In this document: positions 45,624-54,077 of the stretch, piece by piece
How positions within the stretch are numbered: position 1 is the first letter of the stretch
How the letters are laid out: every line of letters starts with the position of its first letter
NCBI GenBank assembly: GCA_947447265.1
Contig: CANFKC010000001.1
Coordinates: 142,038 to 206,037 of the forward strand
Direction of reading: 5' to 3'
Source: Chitinophagaceae bacterium
Lineage (GTDB): Bacteria > Bacteroidota > Bacteroidia > Chitinophagales > Chitinophagaceae
DNA: 64,000 nt
Notes under the pieces: generated by a model
Databases searched by the model: none
The model's input: only the letters and a program-made list of their open reading frames with translations
Told to the model about the DNA's origin: nothing
Program-made: the position numbers and the translations under genes

Positions 45624-47708
45624 CTATACATAGTTCAACTGTAGTACCAACAACTGCTTTTTTACGTTGATGAGTGCTTCAGTGCCCCAGTATTGCAATT
45701 CTTCACTTCGCTGATAAATAGCATCGACTGTTTGTGAGGTGCATTTTTTATCGTTCAGTACCGGCAGTTGGTTTTCCATAAAATCAACAACTTTTTCCGG
45801 CATGGCGCAGTGCATCCCTGGATGGTGGCTATCCAAAACTTGTTTGAATTCGCGATAGAGTCGTTTAAAGCGGCTTACGTATTCGCTCATATCCTGCGGG
45901 CTGCTCTTATAAATGTCGGTAAATTCGTCGCCATTGTAATAAGGCCTTATGTCCGTGAGCAGGGTACCAAATTTCACCTCGCTGTCAATAAGCTGTTGCA
46001 GTAAAGCGAAGTAAAAATTATAGCCTTCCTTCACCAGTTCAGCGTCGCCTTTTTTGCCAGCCGCCTGGCAGAAATATGCAAAAAGCAGTTTATCGTTATC
46101 GGCTATCTGTTCATCAATTTTTTTGGCTTCATTTTCAAGATTGACTTTTATGGTCTCTGCCATTTTAGCCTTGTAGATGGAGCCATCGAAATTGAATTTC
46201 TTTATTTGCTTGCTATTATGCGTAATATAATTCAGCATGGCAATATCCACTTCCGCATCAGCCCTTTTACGCCCCAGTGGAGCATTGTGTTGCAGAAACG
46301 CCCTGACGTCTGTTATTTTAACGGCACTTACATTAACGTGCTCTGTACCGAATTTAGTGATGGGCCTTCCCGTATAATATCCATTATAAAACTCAGGCAG
46401 CTCAAATGACAGTTGCGCTTGTCGCTCTTCATCTTCAAAAAGATGGTCAGGAGCCGGTGATTGCGACTTCTTCCATTTTACATCAACATACAATTCGTTG
46501 GTAAACTTACGTTCCAGATCCTCCCGTTGGCGGAACAGCTCCCAGGCTGGTGTTTCCACAACTGCGGCAACTGCATTTAATTTATCAAGCGCCACTTCAC
46601 GTTGCTCGTTAGTGGGGTGCGATGCCCACTGATCTTCTATATTTACCTTTCTGAATGATTGCGCATAATGGGTGCCTGCATTGAATACCGGCAGCTCATT
46701 TTTCAGGGGCAATTTATTAGCCAAGGCCGTATACTTTGCTGATGTTCTTTGATCTCGGTAAACATTGGTAGCCTTTATGCCTTCTTCATACCATTTAGAA
46801 TATTGGCCGAGCGTAGTGCGGTAGGCAGTATTGCCAAATTCTATCAATTGCAACGCATGGTTAAGGTTATTACCTCCCGCGACGCTGGCAGCTATGGCAT
46901 CCGCATGAAATTCCATCTGGCGAGACAGATAATTATATTGCTTGTTTACAATTTTATATGCCTGTTGCTGCACCCATTGTATGCCCTGTACAATTTTAAC
47001 CGTAACGTTCACGAAAAAGGCCAGTATGCCATGCACATTGGCTATGTGCTCCAATATATTGCCATACCCCCTATTGTCGTAGAGCATATTGTAAATTACC
47101 CTGTTGGCCACATAAACATAGCTGCCGGCACGTAAACTTTTTTGAGAAAAATGACCAAATTCATGCGCGATTACCGCTTTGAATTCACTGAGGTTGAGCA
47201 TATTAACAAGGCCTAACCCAATTACCAGGTTTTTCTTTACGGGTAATACCAAACTTTTGATACTGGAATCATAAAATACCGCTGCATTTACATCGCCAGA
47301 GAGGTAAATATGTTTAGGAAATTCGGTGCCGCACTCTTCGCTTATGCGGGCAATAAATTCGAAAAGTTCCGGCTGTTCGGCCTCGGTAACTTCCAGGCTG
47401 CCGGGTCTATCTGCACTCTTGTTCTCAAAAATGAATTTTATGAGGAAGTACAATATCATTGCACCGGTTACAATTAACCCACCGCCAAATAGCAAGGTGC
47501 CGTAGTGTATCTTTATAGTAATTATATACCAACCCAACATTGCGAAGGAGGCTGCGAGCAAACCAGCCATGACCAACAATAGTATATATACGATCATGTA
47601 AAAGCCTAACGCAATTACAACTCTGGAAACTCCATTTTTAATATCGCTGCCTGCTTTTGCAAAATCGGGGCTCAGGCTGTCCGGGCCTTGTGGGTATACT
47701 ACTTTCAT
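45624..47708 (-). CDS. Large membrane M48-family metallopeptidase
   Basis: This 694-residue protein has two or three N-terminal membrane helices (about 28-115), then an M48 domain with HEFGH (H182, E183, H186) and a later EFHAD third-ligand motif. The long C-terminal region (about 320-694) has no family I recognise. It is much larger than HtpX and probably an integral inner-membrane protease with an added soluble domain. It is convergent with the M48 lipoprotein, placing two unrelated M48 types side by side. Confidence 0.85.
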   Translation of the reverse strand: MKVVYPQGPDSLSPDFAKAGSDIKNGVSRVVIALGFYMIVYILLLVMAGLLAASFAMLGWYIITIKIHYGTLLFGGGLIVTGAMILYFLIKFIFENKSADRPGSLEVTEAEQPELFEFIARISEECGTEFPKHIYLSGDVNAAVFYDSSIKSLVLPVKKNLVIGLGLVNMLNLSEFKAVIAHEFGHFSQKSLRAGSYVYVANRVIYNMLYDNRGYGNILEHIANVHGILAFFVNVTVKIVQGIQWVQQQAYKIVNKQYNYLSRQMEFHADAIAASVAGGNNLNHALQLIEFGNTAYRTTLGQYSKWYEEGIKATNVYRDQRTSAKYTALANKLPLKNELPVFNAGTHYAQSFRKVNIEDQWASHPTNEQREVALDKLNAVAAVVETPAWELFRQREDLERKFTNELYVDVKWKKSQSPAPDHLFEDEERQAQLSFELPEFYNGYYTGRPITKFGTEHVNVSAVKITDVRAFLQHNAPLGRKRADAEVDIAMLNYITHNSKQIKKFNFDGSIYKAKMAETIKVNLENEAKKIDEQIADNDKLLFAYFCQAAGKKGDAELVKEGYNFYFALLQQLIDSEVKFGTLLTDIRPYYNGDEFTDIYKSSPQDMSEYVSRFKRLYREFKQVLDSHHPGMHCAMPEKVVDFMENQLPVLNDKKCTSQTVDAIYQRSEELQYWGTEALINVKKQLLVLQLNYV

Positions 47709-47855
47709 TTGGGATATACTATTAAATGCGAATTACAAATATAATATAAACAAATGCAGAAAACAGCAGGTTATTAAGCAAGTTGATAACCTGATGCATG
47801 AGTACTACTCTTATACCCCGTGGTGAGCGGAGACATTCCCAAACAAATCTAAATA

Positions 47856-48236
47856 TTACTTAGCTGCGATCATGCTGATCTCAACATTCACGCCTTTTGG
47901 CAAACCTGCAACTTGCACGGTTTCGCGGGCCGGAGCATTTTCAGGAAAAGATTTCGCATATTCTTCATTTACTTCGCCAAACATCTTCATATCCATCAGA
48001 AAAATGCTGGTTTTCAGAACATTAGAAAAATCCATACCAGCTTCGTGTAATATAGCCGCCAGGTTTTCCATTACCTTTTTTGTCTCTATGGTAACTGAAC
48101 CTTGTACCAATTCGCCGCTCACTGCGTCGAGGGCTATCTGGCCTGAAATAAACAACATATTACCGAAAGCTACAGCCTGGTTGTATGGTCCAATAGGTGC
48201 GGGAGCGTTTGTGGTGCGAATGATCTTCTTTTCCAT
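47856..48236 (-). CDS. ridA: RidA-family enamine/imine deaminase
   Basis: This 126-residue protein matches RidA (APAPIGPYNQAV, LFISGQI, ARETVQVAGLPKG). The arginine in ARETV is the conserved substrate residue. It destroys reactive enamines made by PLP enzymes. It has a good promoter and faces away from tsaB, sharing a compact 79-bp control region. Confidence 0.93.
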   Translation of the reverse strand: MEKKIIRTTNAPAPIGPYNQAVAFGNMLFISGQIALDAVSGELVQGSVTIETKKVMENLAAILHEAGMDFSNVLKTSIFLMDMKMFGEVNEEYAKSFPENAPARETVQVAGLPKGVNVEISMIAAK

Positions 48237-48240
48237 AGCA

Positions 48241-48270
48241 CAAAAGTAATACCTATTTGCTTACGCTCAA
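48241..48270 (-). promoter_or_regulatory. Promoter of ridA (-33 TTG and -7 box)
   Basis: The reverse strand has TTG at 48270-48268, a 19-base spacer and TACTTTTG at 48248-48241, four bases before the ATG. The spacing matches the Bacteroidota consensus. Confidence 0.6.
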
Positions 48271-48296
48271 GCTGCCGTTTTATGCCACCATACCCT

Positions 48297-48304
48297 TACT
48301 TTTG
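48297..48304 (+). promoter_or_regulatory. -7 box of tsaB
   Basis: TACTTTTG followed by CA ends 11 bases before the tsaB ATG. It is divergent from the ridA promoter. Confidence 0.55.
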
Positions 48305-48315
48305 CAGCACAAAAA

Positions 48316-48984
48316 ATGAAATACTTACTACATATCGATACTTCAGGCGATGGCGGATGTGTTGCTATTGCCTGCGATGGAAAACTTGTTTGCGAAACGG
48401 TGAATACAGAAGCCCGCAACCATGCTGCATCCATTAATACTATGATTGATGCGATGGTTGAACAAGCAGGTATCACCCTGAATGATCTTTCCGCAGTTGT
48501 TGTTTGCAATGGCCCAGGGTCATATACCGGTTTACGCATAAGTCTTGCTACCGCAAAGGGGCTATGCTATGCTTTAGATATTCCGCTTATACTTGATAAT
48601 AAACTCACTTTGCTTGGTTATCAGGCTTTTGCAAAGTATGGGGGGGAGTACAATTTCTATATTCCACGCCTTTTAGCCCGGGAAAAAGAATATTTTATTG
48701 CTGTTTTTGACAGCATATTTACCGAAACAGTGCCGGCCCAGCATATTTTAAGTAGCGAATTCGACGATCTGATAGCTGAAAAAGATAAAATATGTTTAAT
48801 TGTCGCCGAAAAAGATGACGAAAGTCATCAAAAATATGCTGAAAAAGCACATGTGGACACAAACGTAAATATTGACCTTAATTTGTGGTGTTTATACGCT
48901 TTCGAAGAATTTAAATGTAACAGTTGTGTCAATTTATCCACAGCCGAACCTTTTTATCTTAAACAAGTTTACACTCATAAGTAA
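48316..48984 (+). CDS. tsaB: tRNA t6A synthesis protein TsaB
   Basis: This 222-residue ASKHA-fold protein has LLHIDTSGDGGCVAI, CNGPGSYTGLRIS and AKGLCYA. It is a scaffold partner of TsaD in making N6-threonylcarbamoyladenosine at position 37 of ANN-decoding tRNAs. It lacks the metal histidines of TsaD, as expected. Length is normal. No tsaD or tsaE is in the window. Confidence 0.92.
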   Translation: MKYLLHIDTSGDGGCVAIACDGKLVCETVNTEARNHAASINTMIDAMVEQAGITLNDLSAVVVCNGPGSYTGLRISLATAKGLCYALDIPLILDNKLTLLGYQAFAKYGGEYNFYIPRLLAREKEYFIAVFDSIFTETVPAQHILSSEFDDLIAEKDKICLIVAEKDDESHQKYAEKAHVDTNVNIDLNLWCLYAFEEFKCNSCVNLSTAEPFYLKQVYTHK

Positions 48985-49092
48985 TTGATTGTCAATAAAA
49001 ACGGTATCTTACAAATTTTATTTACCCACACTTTAACTCTTACTTAACAACATTCAAGCATATCATAACGTGGTCATATCTCTGCAATTGCG

Positions 49093-49100
49093 TATGTTTG
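49093..49100 (+). promoter_or_regulatory. -7 box of the ArsR-family gene
   Basis: TATGTTTG followed by CA lies 74 bases before the ATG, just ahead of an inverted repeat. Confidence 0.5.
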
Positions 49101-49104
49101 CAAA

Positions 49105-49123
49105 ATATTCAAGAACTGAATAT
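49105..49123 (+). promoter_or_regulatory. Likely operator of the ArsR-family regulator
   Basis: A perfect inverted repeat ATATTCA-agaac-TGAATAT lies directly downstream of the -7 box, where a bound repressor would block transcription. AT-rich TTCA/TGAA repeats of this sort are typical ArsR/SmtB sites. Autoregulation is inference. Confidence 0.5.
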
Positions 49124-49174
49124 CTATTGTAGTGAATTAGTGAATTTTTTATTTAACATTGTAAATTTTTTTTA

Positions 49175-49543
49175 ATGGAAACGACTGTATCAGCAAACAC
49201 TCTGGTAATTCGCAAAAACGAAGGTTCTACCGAACACATCAAATTAGATTACGTAGCTGTTAAAAACGCAGCTATGACTTTAAGGGCTATCAACCACAAA
49301 TTGCGTCAGCAAATAGTGAAATTACTTGAAGAAAACAAACGCATGAATGTAACCGACATTTATGTAAAATTACGTTTAGAGCAGTCAGTAGCTTCTCAAC
49401 ACCTCGCTATTTTGCGTCGTGCGAACATAGTTATCACTGAGCGTGATGGTAAATTTATCCATTATGCTTTGAACCATGCACGTATTGCAGCAGTTGCTAA
49501 ATTCGTTAACGAATTAGTACACTCTGACGATTCAGCTAACTAA
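49175..49543 (+). CDS. ArsR/SmtB-family winged-helix regulator without cysteines
   Basis: This 122-residue protein has the ArsR winged helix (NHKLRQQIVKLL, VTDIYVKLRLEQSVASQHLAILRRANIV, RDGKFIHYAL). There is no cysteine anywhere, and the usual metal site before the recognition helix (ELCVCDL type) is replaced by NVTDIYVKL. The alpha5 pattern of Zn sensors is also not clear. It may therefore sense something other than metals, or act as a plain dimeric repressor. It stands alone with its own promoter, operator-like repeat and terminator. Confidence 0.88.
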   Translation: METTVSANTLVIRKNEGSTEHIKLDYVAVKNAAMTLRAINHKLRQQIVKLLEENKRMNVTDIYVKLRLEQSVASQHLAILRRANIVITERDGKFIHYALNHARIAAVAKFVNELVHSDDSAN

Positions 49544-49569
49544 TTTCTATTTAACTGAAAATTAAAAAA
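49531..49569 (+). repeat. Direct repeat, left copy (arsR 3' end)
   Basis: Contains TTCAGCTAACTA (49531-49542), spanning the arsR-like stop codon, and a 23-bp block at 49547-49569. Both blocks recur at 50459-50522 on the other side of the PaaY-like gene. Confidence 0.7.
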
Positions 49570-49594
49570 GCTCCGATTTTATCGGAGCTTTTTT
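49564..49594 (+). terminator. Terminator of the ArsR-family gene
   Basis: GCTCCGAT/ATCGGAGC (49570-49577 with 49581-49588) with flanking A and T runs that extend the stem. Confidence 0.92.
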
Positions 49595-49726
49595 GTTGTG
49601 GTAAACTATTGTCAAAGTGTTTTGCGTAAAGGCGAAAGCCGCAGCTCCCCTGAGATTTAAGTTGTAACTGGCGCAGCCGGAAATACGATAGTTCTATTCA
49701 TAAAATTCGCATTGAATTTTTCTTTA

Positions 49727-50323
49727 TTACTGATTCTTAATCTGCTCCCAGGTATTATAAAGCGATTCTTGCGCAGGCCTGTCGGCTGGTACTTCCGTAA
49801 GTGGTTCGCATGCCTGCATGTGTTCCCGGCAATCGGCAGGCAGAGCCTGGTACAGGCGGGTACCCTTTGTTTTCCAGGCTATCATCTCATCGCTTACCTG
49901 CTTTATTATTTTACCGGGATTACCTACCACAAGCGAGCGCGCCGGTATTTTCGTATTAGCCGGAATGAAGGTCATTGCCCCGATAATGCATTCGTCTCCT
50001 ATCTCCACATCGTCCATAATAACCGAGTTCATCCCAACCAGCACATTCTTGCCTATCGTAGCACCGTGTATTATAGCACCATGGCCTATATGTGCCCCTT
50101 CCCGCAATGTTAATGTTATACCGGGGAACATGTGTACCGTACAGTTTTCCTGCACGTTACAGCCGTCTTCAATTACTATGCCTCCCCAGTCACCCCTTAT
50201 TGCCGCACCAGGACCTATATATACATTTTTACCAATAATTACATTGCCGGTTACGGCAGCCTGCGGATGCACAAATGAAGTTGGATCTGCCACCGGGATA
50301 AATCCCTTGAAAGAATAGAACAT
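49727..50323 (-). CDS. PaaY-like hexapeptide-repeat protein (gamma carbonic anhydrase family)
   Basis: This 198-residue left-handed beta-helix protein is built of hexapeptide turns (VIIGKN, AAIRGD, GAHIGHGAIIHGA, NVLVGMN). The histidines in TVHMF, HIGHG and IIHG are in position for the zinc of gamma carbonic anhydrases. The C-terminal GTRLYQALPADCREHM and EPLTEVPADRP match PaaY, a thioesterase linked to phenylacetate breakdown. No other paa gene is nearby, so its substrate here is uncertain. Confidence 0.85.
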   Translation of the reverse strand: MFYSFKGFIPVADPTSFVHPQAAVTGNVIIGKNVYIGPGAAIRGDWGGIVIEDGCNVQENCTVHMFPGITLTLREGAHIGHGAIIHGATIGKNVLVGMNSVIMDDVEIGDECIIGAMTFIPANTKIPARSLVVGNPGKIIKQVSDEMIAWKTKGTRLYQALPADCREHMQACEPLTEVPADRPAQESLYNTWEQIKNQ

Positions 50324-50458
50324 AATTCAGGAGGTTTACTATTTAAACCTAAATGTAAATATTTTTTTGGAGGGAACGGTCGGGACATATACATTATACA
50401 AATACAAACAAGTATTATTCTGCCCCCATATTTTTTAAATACAGTTATATCAATATAT

Positions 50459-50522
50459 TTCAGCTAACTATAAAGCGGATAATATACACTTAAAATAAAC
50501 TATTTAACTGAAAATTAAAAAA
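50459..50522 (+). repeat. Direct repeat, right copy
   Basis: TTCAGCTAACTA (50459-50470) and the 23-bp block CTATTTAACTGAAAATTAAA plus AAA (50500-50522) repeat the arsR 3' end without its hairpin. The two blocks are 29 bp apart here, against 4 bp in the left copy. Confidence 0.7.
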
Positions 50523-50591
50523 ATGATGGCATTTTGCATCAAAGTAATTATTCTGTTAAATAAACGATAATAAAATGTTCATTTCCTGGTC

Positions 50592-50813
50592 CTAAGGCAC
50601 AGGGTCATATCCATGATTACCCCATGGATGGCACCGGCCAAACCTTTTTAGTGTGAGCCAGCCCCCTTTAAGCGGACCGTATTTGGTTATTGCTTCTACG
50701 CCATAAGCGCTGCAAGTTGGGGTATACCTGCACTTGGCACCAAAAAAAGGAGATATAGCACCCTGGTAAAACCGGATGAAACCAATTAATAATATGGAAA
50801 ACAGTTTCTTCAA
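50592..50813 (-). CDS. yidD: YidD, membrane protein insertion efficiency factor
   Basis: This 73-residue basic protein with an N-terminal hydrophobic segment ([13 protein letters not shown]) has the YidD core: [23 protein letters not shown] and RCHPWG. It helps YidC insert membrane proteins. There is no ATG; the frame is open to a TTG at 50882 inside rnpA, and the TTG at 50813 gives the usual length. It follows rnpA by 19 bp in the classical rpmH-rnpA-yidD order. Confidence 0.85.
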   Translation of the reverse strand: MKKLFSILLIGFIRFYQGAISPFFGAKCRYTPTCSAYGVEAITKYGPLKGGWLTLKRFGRCHPWGNHGYDPVP

Positions 50814-50832
50814 GGAGCGGAATATTAATACA

Positions 50833-51267
50833 TCAATGCCCCTTAGGCACCTGAGTGGGTGCCACCGGCAATTCCGGAACAACGAATGGCGCCTGGCGTT
50901 TCAGTTTATCTATTACCTGCAGCATGGCTTTTAAAACCGTATCATAGTCAGGCAACTTATTATCCGTAAAAAGCAAAAACATATGCAGCTGCACATTGGT
51001 GGCAATTTCGGCATATAATATATGCTTGTTTAGCCGCCATGCCTCAACCATAAGCCTGCGCACGCGGTGACGGTGCACAGAACTTTTAAATTTCTTTTTA
51101 GGAACAGAAAACCCCGTCATTACCGGGCTGTCTTTTTCAGATGCACGTGGAAGGACAAGAAAAACGACCCTTAACGGAAAAACAGAATACGCTTTCCCGG
51201 AACGGAAAAGCGTATCAATATGCTGCTCTCGCTTGAGCCGCTCATATACTTTGAAAGTATTACGAAT
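50833..51267 (-). CDS. rnpA: Ribonuclease P protein component, apparent ATT start
   Basis: The frame encodes the whole RnpA family: [11 protein letters not shown] at the N-terminus, [15 protein letters not shown], and the RNR region [21 protein letters not shown]. It cleaves tRNA leaders together with RNase P RNA. The first ATG, at 51120, would delete the first 49 residues, including the conserved N-terminal strands. In frame, a stop at 51280-51282 is followed by AAA CTA CCA GCC ATT CGT, so the likely start is ATT at 51265-51267 (144 residues). The gene lies 20 bp after rpmH and ahead of yidD. A base error at the start codon is the main alternative. Confidence 0.85.
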   Translation of the reverse strand: MRNTFKVYERLKREQHIDTLFRSGKAYSVFPLRVVFLVLPRASEKDSPVMTGFSVPKKKFKSSVHRHRVRRLMVEAWRLNKHILYAEIATNVQLHMFLLFTDNKLPDYDTVLKAMLQVIDKLKRQAPFVVPELPVAPTQVPKGH

Positions 51268-51287
51268 GGCTGGTAGTTTTTAAAAGA

Positions 51288-51443
51288 TTATTTAAGGCGG
51301 CTTTCGCTGGATACTGTTAGCTTATGACGGCCTTTAGCACGACGGGAAGCCAACACTTTGCGGCCATTAGCTGATTGCATACGCTTGCGGAATCCGTGAA
51401 CTGATTTACGACGACGACGATGCGGTTGATATGTACGTTTCAT
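51288..51443 (-). CDS. rpmH: 50S ribosomal protein L34
   Basis: This 51-residue basic protein reads [20 protein letters not shown] at the start and continues with [20 protein letters not shown], the standard L34. It is a large-subunit ribosomal protein. It heads the rpmH-rnpA-yidD cluster and has a strong promoter about 35 bp upstream. Confidence 0.97.
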   Translation of the reverse strand: MKRTYQPHRRRRKSVHGFRKRMQSANGRKVLASRRAKGRHKLTVSSESRLK

Positions 51444-51476
51444 ACGTTAATTTTATTACTTTTTAATATGGGAGTG

Positions 51477-51507
51477 CAAAGGTAAAAGAAAATACGGAAT
51501 TGAACAA
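51477..51507 (-). promoter_or_regulatory. Promoter of rpmH-rnpA-yidD
   Basis: The reverse strand has TTG at 51507-51505, a 20-base spacer, and TACCTTTG then CA at 51484-51477. This is a full match to the Bacteroidota -33/-7 layout. Confidence 0.7.
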
Positions 51508-51665
51508 CTTTTTTCCCAGACAATAAAAAAATATTACTTTGGGTTGCAAAAATAGCGCTTTAAACAAAAACATGGTGAAATAGTTGCTTCGTTATTAAAT
51601 GAATGCTTATTTTTACCCAAACAAATGCTGCAGAACCCTCCGGCAGATGCAAATCTTTTATAATT

Positions 51666-53309
51666 ATGATACGTAAAATTACACTTGTTTTTTTATTATT
51701 CATCGGTATGTATGCAACTGCAAACGCAGCTGCCGGCGATTCAGTAACGATTCATATACCCCCGTATACTGATACTACCTGCTTCGGAGCCCAGTTAAGG
51801 TTTACTGAAACGGACACCTTCCCGGGCGCTACAGTAAAATGGTATGCCAACAACGTTTATACCAGCGTTGCACTGGATACTTTTTATACTACCGCATTAG
51901 CTGATGGTGACAGCGTTTATTGCTGGATCTATACATCATCAACCGACAGCGCAAAGTCTAACACTATTGTAATACACCGCGCAGCTTCGATACCTGCCCG
52001 CGTGTTGGTTTCGCTTACAACAGGTAGCAACCCTGATTGCGCAGGCCACTCTACAACTTTTACAGCCTACCCTATTAACGGTGGTACCAACCCTACTTAC
52101 CAGTGGTATGTAAATGGCACCGAAATTGCGGGTGCAGATAGTATTTCTATCACCAGAATATTTGGTGGTGCTGATACGCTATCATGCCGCATGGTATCTA
52201 ACTCGCCATGTGCACCGGTTGACACTGTTTTTTCTGATGTTATCCCAATCATTCACATACACCTTACTGCCGCTGTAACAATTACTGCATGGCGCAACCC
52301 TTTGTGCATGGGCACGCTAGATACGTTAACTGCTACCGCTGTTGATTATGGTGCTGCAGTTACTTATCAATGGTATATCGATTCAATACCTGTAGTTGGT
52401 GCAGTAAATGCAGTTTACCTTACTGACAGTTTACATAATGGCGACAGCGTATTTTGCGTTATCACTACTACCGACAGCTGCGTGCTGAATCCGATAGACA
52501 CCTCTAACATGATTCATTTCGTGGTAGATAGCATTAAACCTTCTTTTGCGCATGTAATTATGACAGAAGGTACTAACCCTGGCTGTATTGATTCACCAGT
52601 TGCATTTAAAGCACTGATCGATTCTTTCGGTACTGCACCTTCTTACGAATGGTATATTAATGGCGTGATGACCAATGCTGGATTAGATACCCTGAGAAGG
52701 ATATTTACTAACCTGGATATTGTTACCTTCAAGGTGCGCCCTACTACTCCGGGCTGCTATGCTTACGATTCACTTACAACTCCGGGTATTGTGTTGATAC
52801 GCGATACCATGCCTAACCAACCATTGGTTTCATTGTGGGGTAATTTGCTCGTAACACCAAACCCAATAGGGGTTTACAGGTGGTATTTCAATACGATAAA
52901 CTCTTATGCAGGCGCAACTTTAGTTGCAGGTGCAACAGGCTACACTTACCACCCTACCGTATTGGGCTATTACTTCTGCATACAGGATGATGCGTATTGC
53001 GTATCTATCCCTTCCAACATCATTTACATTTCCCTGTTGAGCATCAACGATATCAACAAACAATACCTGAGCATCTACCCTAACCCAACCAACGATGTTG
53101 TTGTATTAGACTGGGGTACTTACAAGGTATCTGCTAAAATGGACATCTACAATACAGTTGGACAAAACGTACGTCACAGCGAGATTACAAATGCATCGCG
53201 CTACAACGCAGATCTTTCCGACCTGCCAAACGGCAATTATTACATAGTGTTGAAAGATGCTGAAGGCAACTTTGATACGCATACAGTAGTAGTGAACCAC
53301 AAGGACTAA
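51666..53309 (+). CDS. Secreted Ig-like repeat protein with T9SS sorting tail
   Basis: This 547-residue protein starts with signal peptide MIRKITLVFLLFIGMYATANA; the frame is open from 51603. It has about four Ig-like repeats of roughly 95 residues, marked by NP-x-C and YQWYVNG/YEWYING. The last 75 residues form a T9SS type A tail (SIYPNPTNDVVVLDW, LPNGNYYIVLKD). It should be exported to the cell surface or medium. No enzymatic domain is visible. A terminator follows closely. Confidence 0.88.
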   Translation: MIRKITLVFLLFIGMYATANAAAGDSVTIHIPPYTDTTCFGAQLRFTETDTFPGATVKWYANNVYTSVALDTFYTTALADGDSVYCWIYTSSTDSAKSNTIVIHRAASIPARVLVSLTTGSNPDCAGHSTTFTAYPINGGTNPTYQWYVNGTEIAGADSISITRIFGGADTLSCRMVSNSPCAPVDTVFSDVIPIIHIHLTAAVTITAWRNPLCMGTLDTLTATAVDYGAAVTYQWYIDSIPVVGAVNAVYLTDSLHNGDSVFCVITTTDSCVLNPIDTSNMIHFVVDSIKPSFAHVIMTEGTNPGCIDSPVAFKALIDSFGTAPSYEWYINGVMTNAGLDTLRRIFTNLDIVTFKVRPTTPGCYAYDSLTTPGIVLIRDTMPNQPLVSLWGNLLVTPNPIGVYRWYFNTINSYAGATLVAGATGYTYHPTVLGYYFCIQDDAYCVSIPSNIIYISLLSINDINKQYLSIYPNPTNDVVVLDWGTYKVSAKMDIYNTVGQNVRHSEITNASRYNADLSDLPNGNYYIVLKDAEGNFDTHTVVVNHKD

Positions 53310-53330
53310 TTCATCTCACCACATTGCATA

Positions 53331-53361
53331 AAAAAAGCTGCTCCGAAAGGGCAGCTTTTTT
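53331..53361 (+). terminator. Terminator after the Ig-like T9SS gene
   Basis: AAAAAAGCTGC (53331-53341) pairs with GCAGCTTTTTT (53351-53361) around a 9-nt loop. Confidence 0.9.
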
Positions 53362-53626
53362 GTTTATTTCCGGTGAAGAGCAGACTGATATTTCGTTCGT
53401 ATGCAGCCGCAACTAATGCTGTTAAAACGACAATTTCAGCATCAGGAATTTAACGCAATGAGCGCAGAGGATTCGCTAATACCGCTTAGAAATTGAAACC
53501 AAACCAATTTTGAAAATGTTTTCTGCATCATACCCGCGCCGCCGTCCCGGCGCGGACATTAGAGTAACAAGCTTCACACAACACGCCGGGGGGCTTCTTT
53601 TTTCTCGCGGAGCGATAAGAAAAAAG

Positions 53627-53672
53627 TGCCGCTTTTTTTGTTACTTTTTTTGCGGCAGCACAAAAAAAGTAA
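53627..53672. repeat. Overlapping inverted repeats
   Basis: TGCCGC (53627-53632) can pair with GCGGCA (53652-53657), and TTACTTTTTTTG (53641-53652) with CAAAAAAAGTAA (53661-53672). The two stems exclude each other. Confidence 0.65.
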
Positions 53673-54001
53673 ATGAAGACGCTGGACAGATAAGACGATG
53701 ACAATTCATCTTGTTGCATTTAACAAAACTTCAGCCGCCGCTTGAGTAACACTTTTGTGCATAAATAGAACCGCATAACTCTTAATGAGGGCAATGAAAA
53801 GACATGCGGTTTCGAAATAAAAGTTAGTAAGGGGTAGGCGTAAGCATATTTTACGCGGTGTCAAAACGGTATAAGTAGCGCAAAGTCATCGAGATTGAAC
53901 CCTGCTCTAGTGGGCAAATGAATAAGAATGCAGAAAGAGGCCAAAGGGAACCAAATTGTGCTGCAATACCTTACCAACAATTTATGGGCTCTGCGCATTT
54001 T

Positions 54002-54037
54002 CTGCGGTTTCTTTGCGCACTCTGCGTGAAACCGCAG
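54002..54037. repeat. 10-bp inverted repeat
   Basis: CTGCGGTTTC (54002-54011) and GAAACCGCAG (54028-54037) with a 16-nt loop, 40 bp past the APC permease stop. No T-run follows on either side. Confidence 0.5.
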
Positions 54038-54077
54038 CAGATTTGCCTCAAATTAAAACATCGTTAGAACGAAATGA

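Larger units (their letters stand above)
53362..54077. other. Intergenic region with palindromic repeats
   Basis: About 700 bp without a credible gene. It holds nested inverted repeats at 53627-53672 and another at 54002-54037. Short frames here have no domain and change with the homopolymer runs. Confidence 0.55.

Noticed and set aside
49727..50323. A phenylacetate degradation locus
   Set aside because: Only a PaaY-like protein is found; no other paa genes are near, so no pathway was claimed.
53510..53719. Short frames in the hairpin-rich spacer
   Set aside because: They consist of translated palindromes and homopolymer runs, with no start signals.
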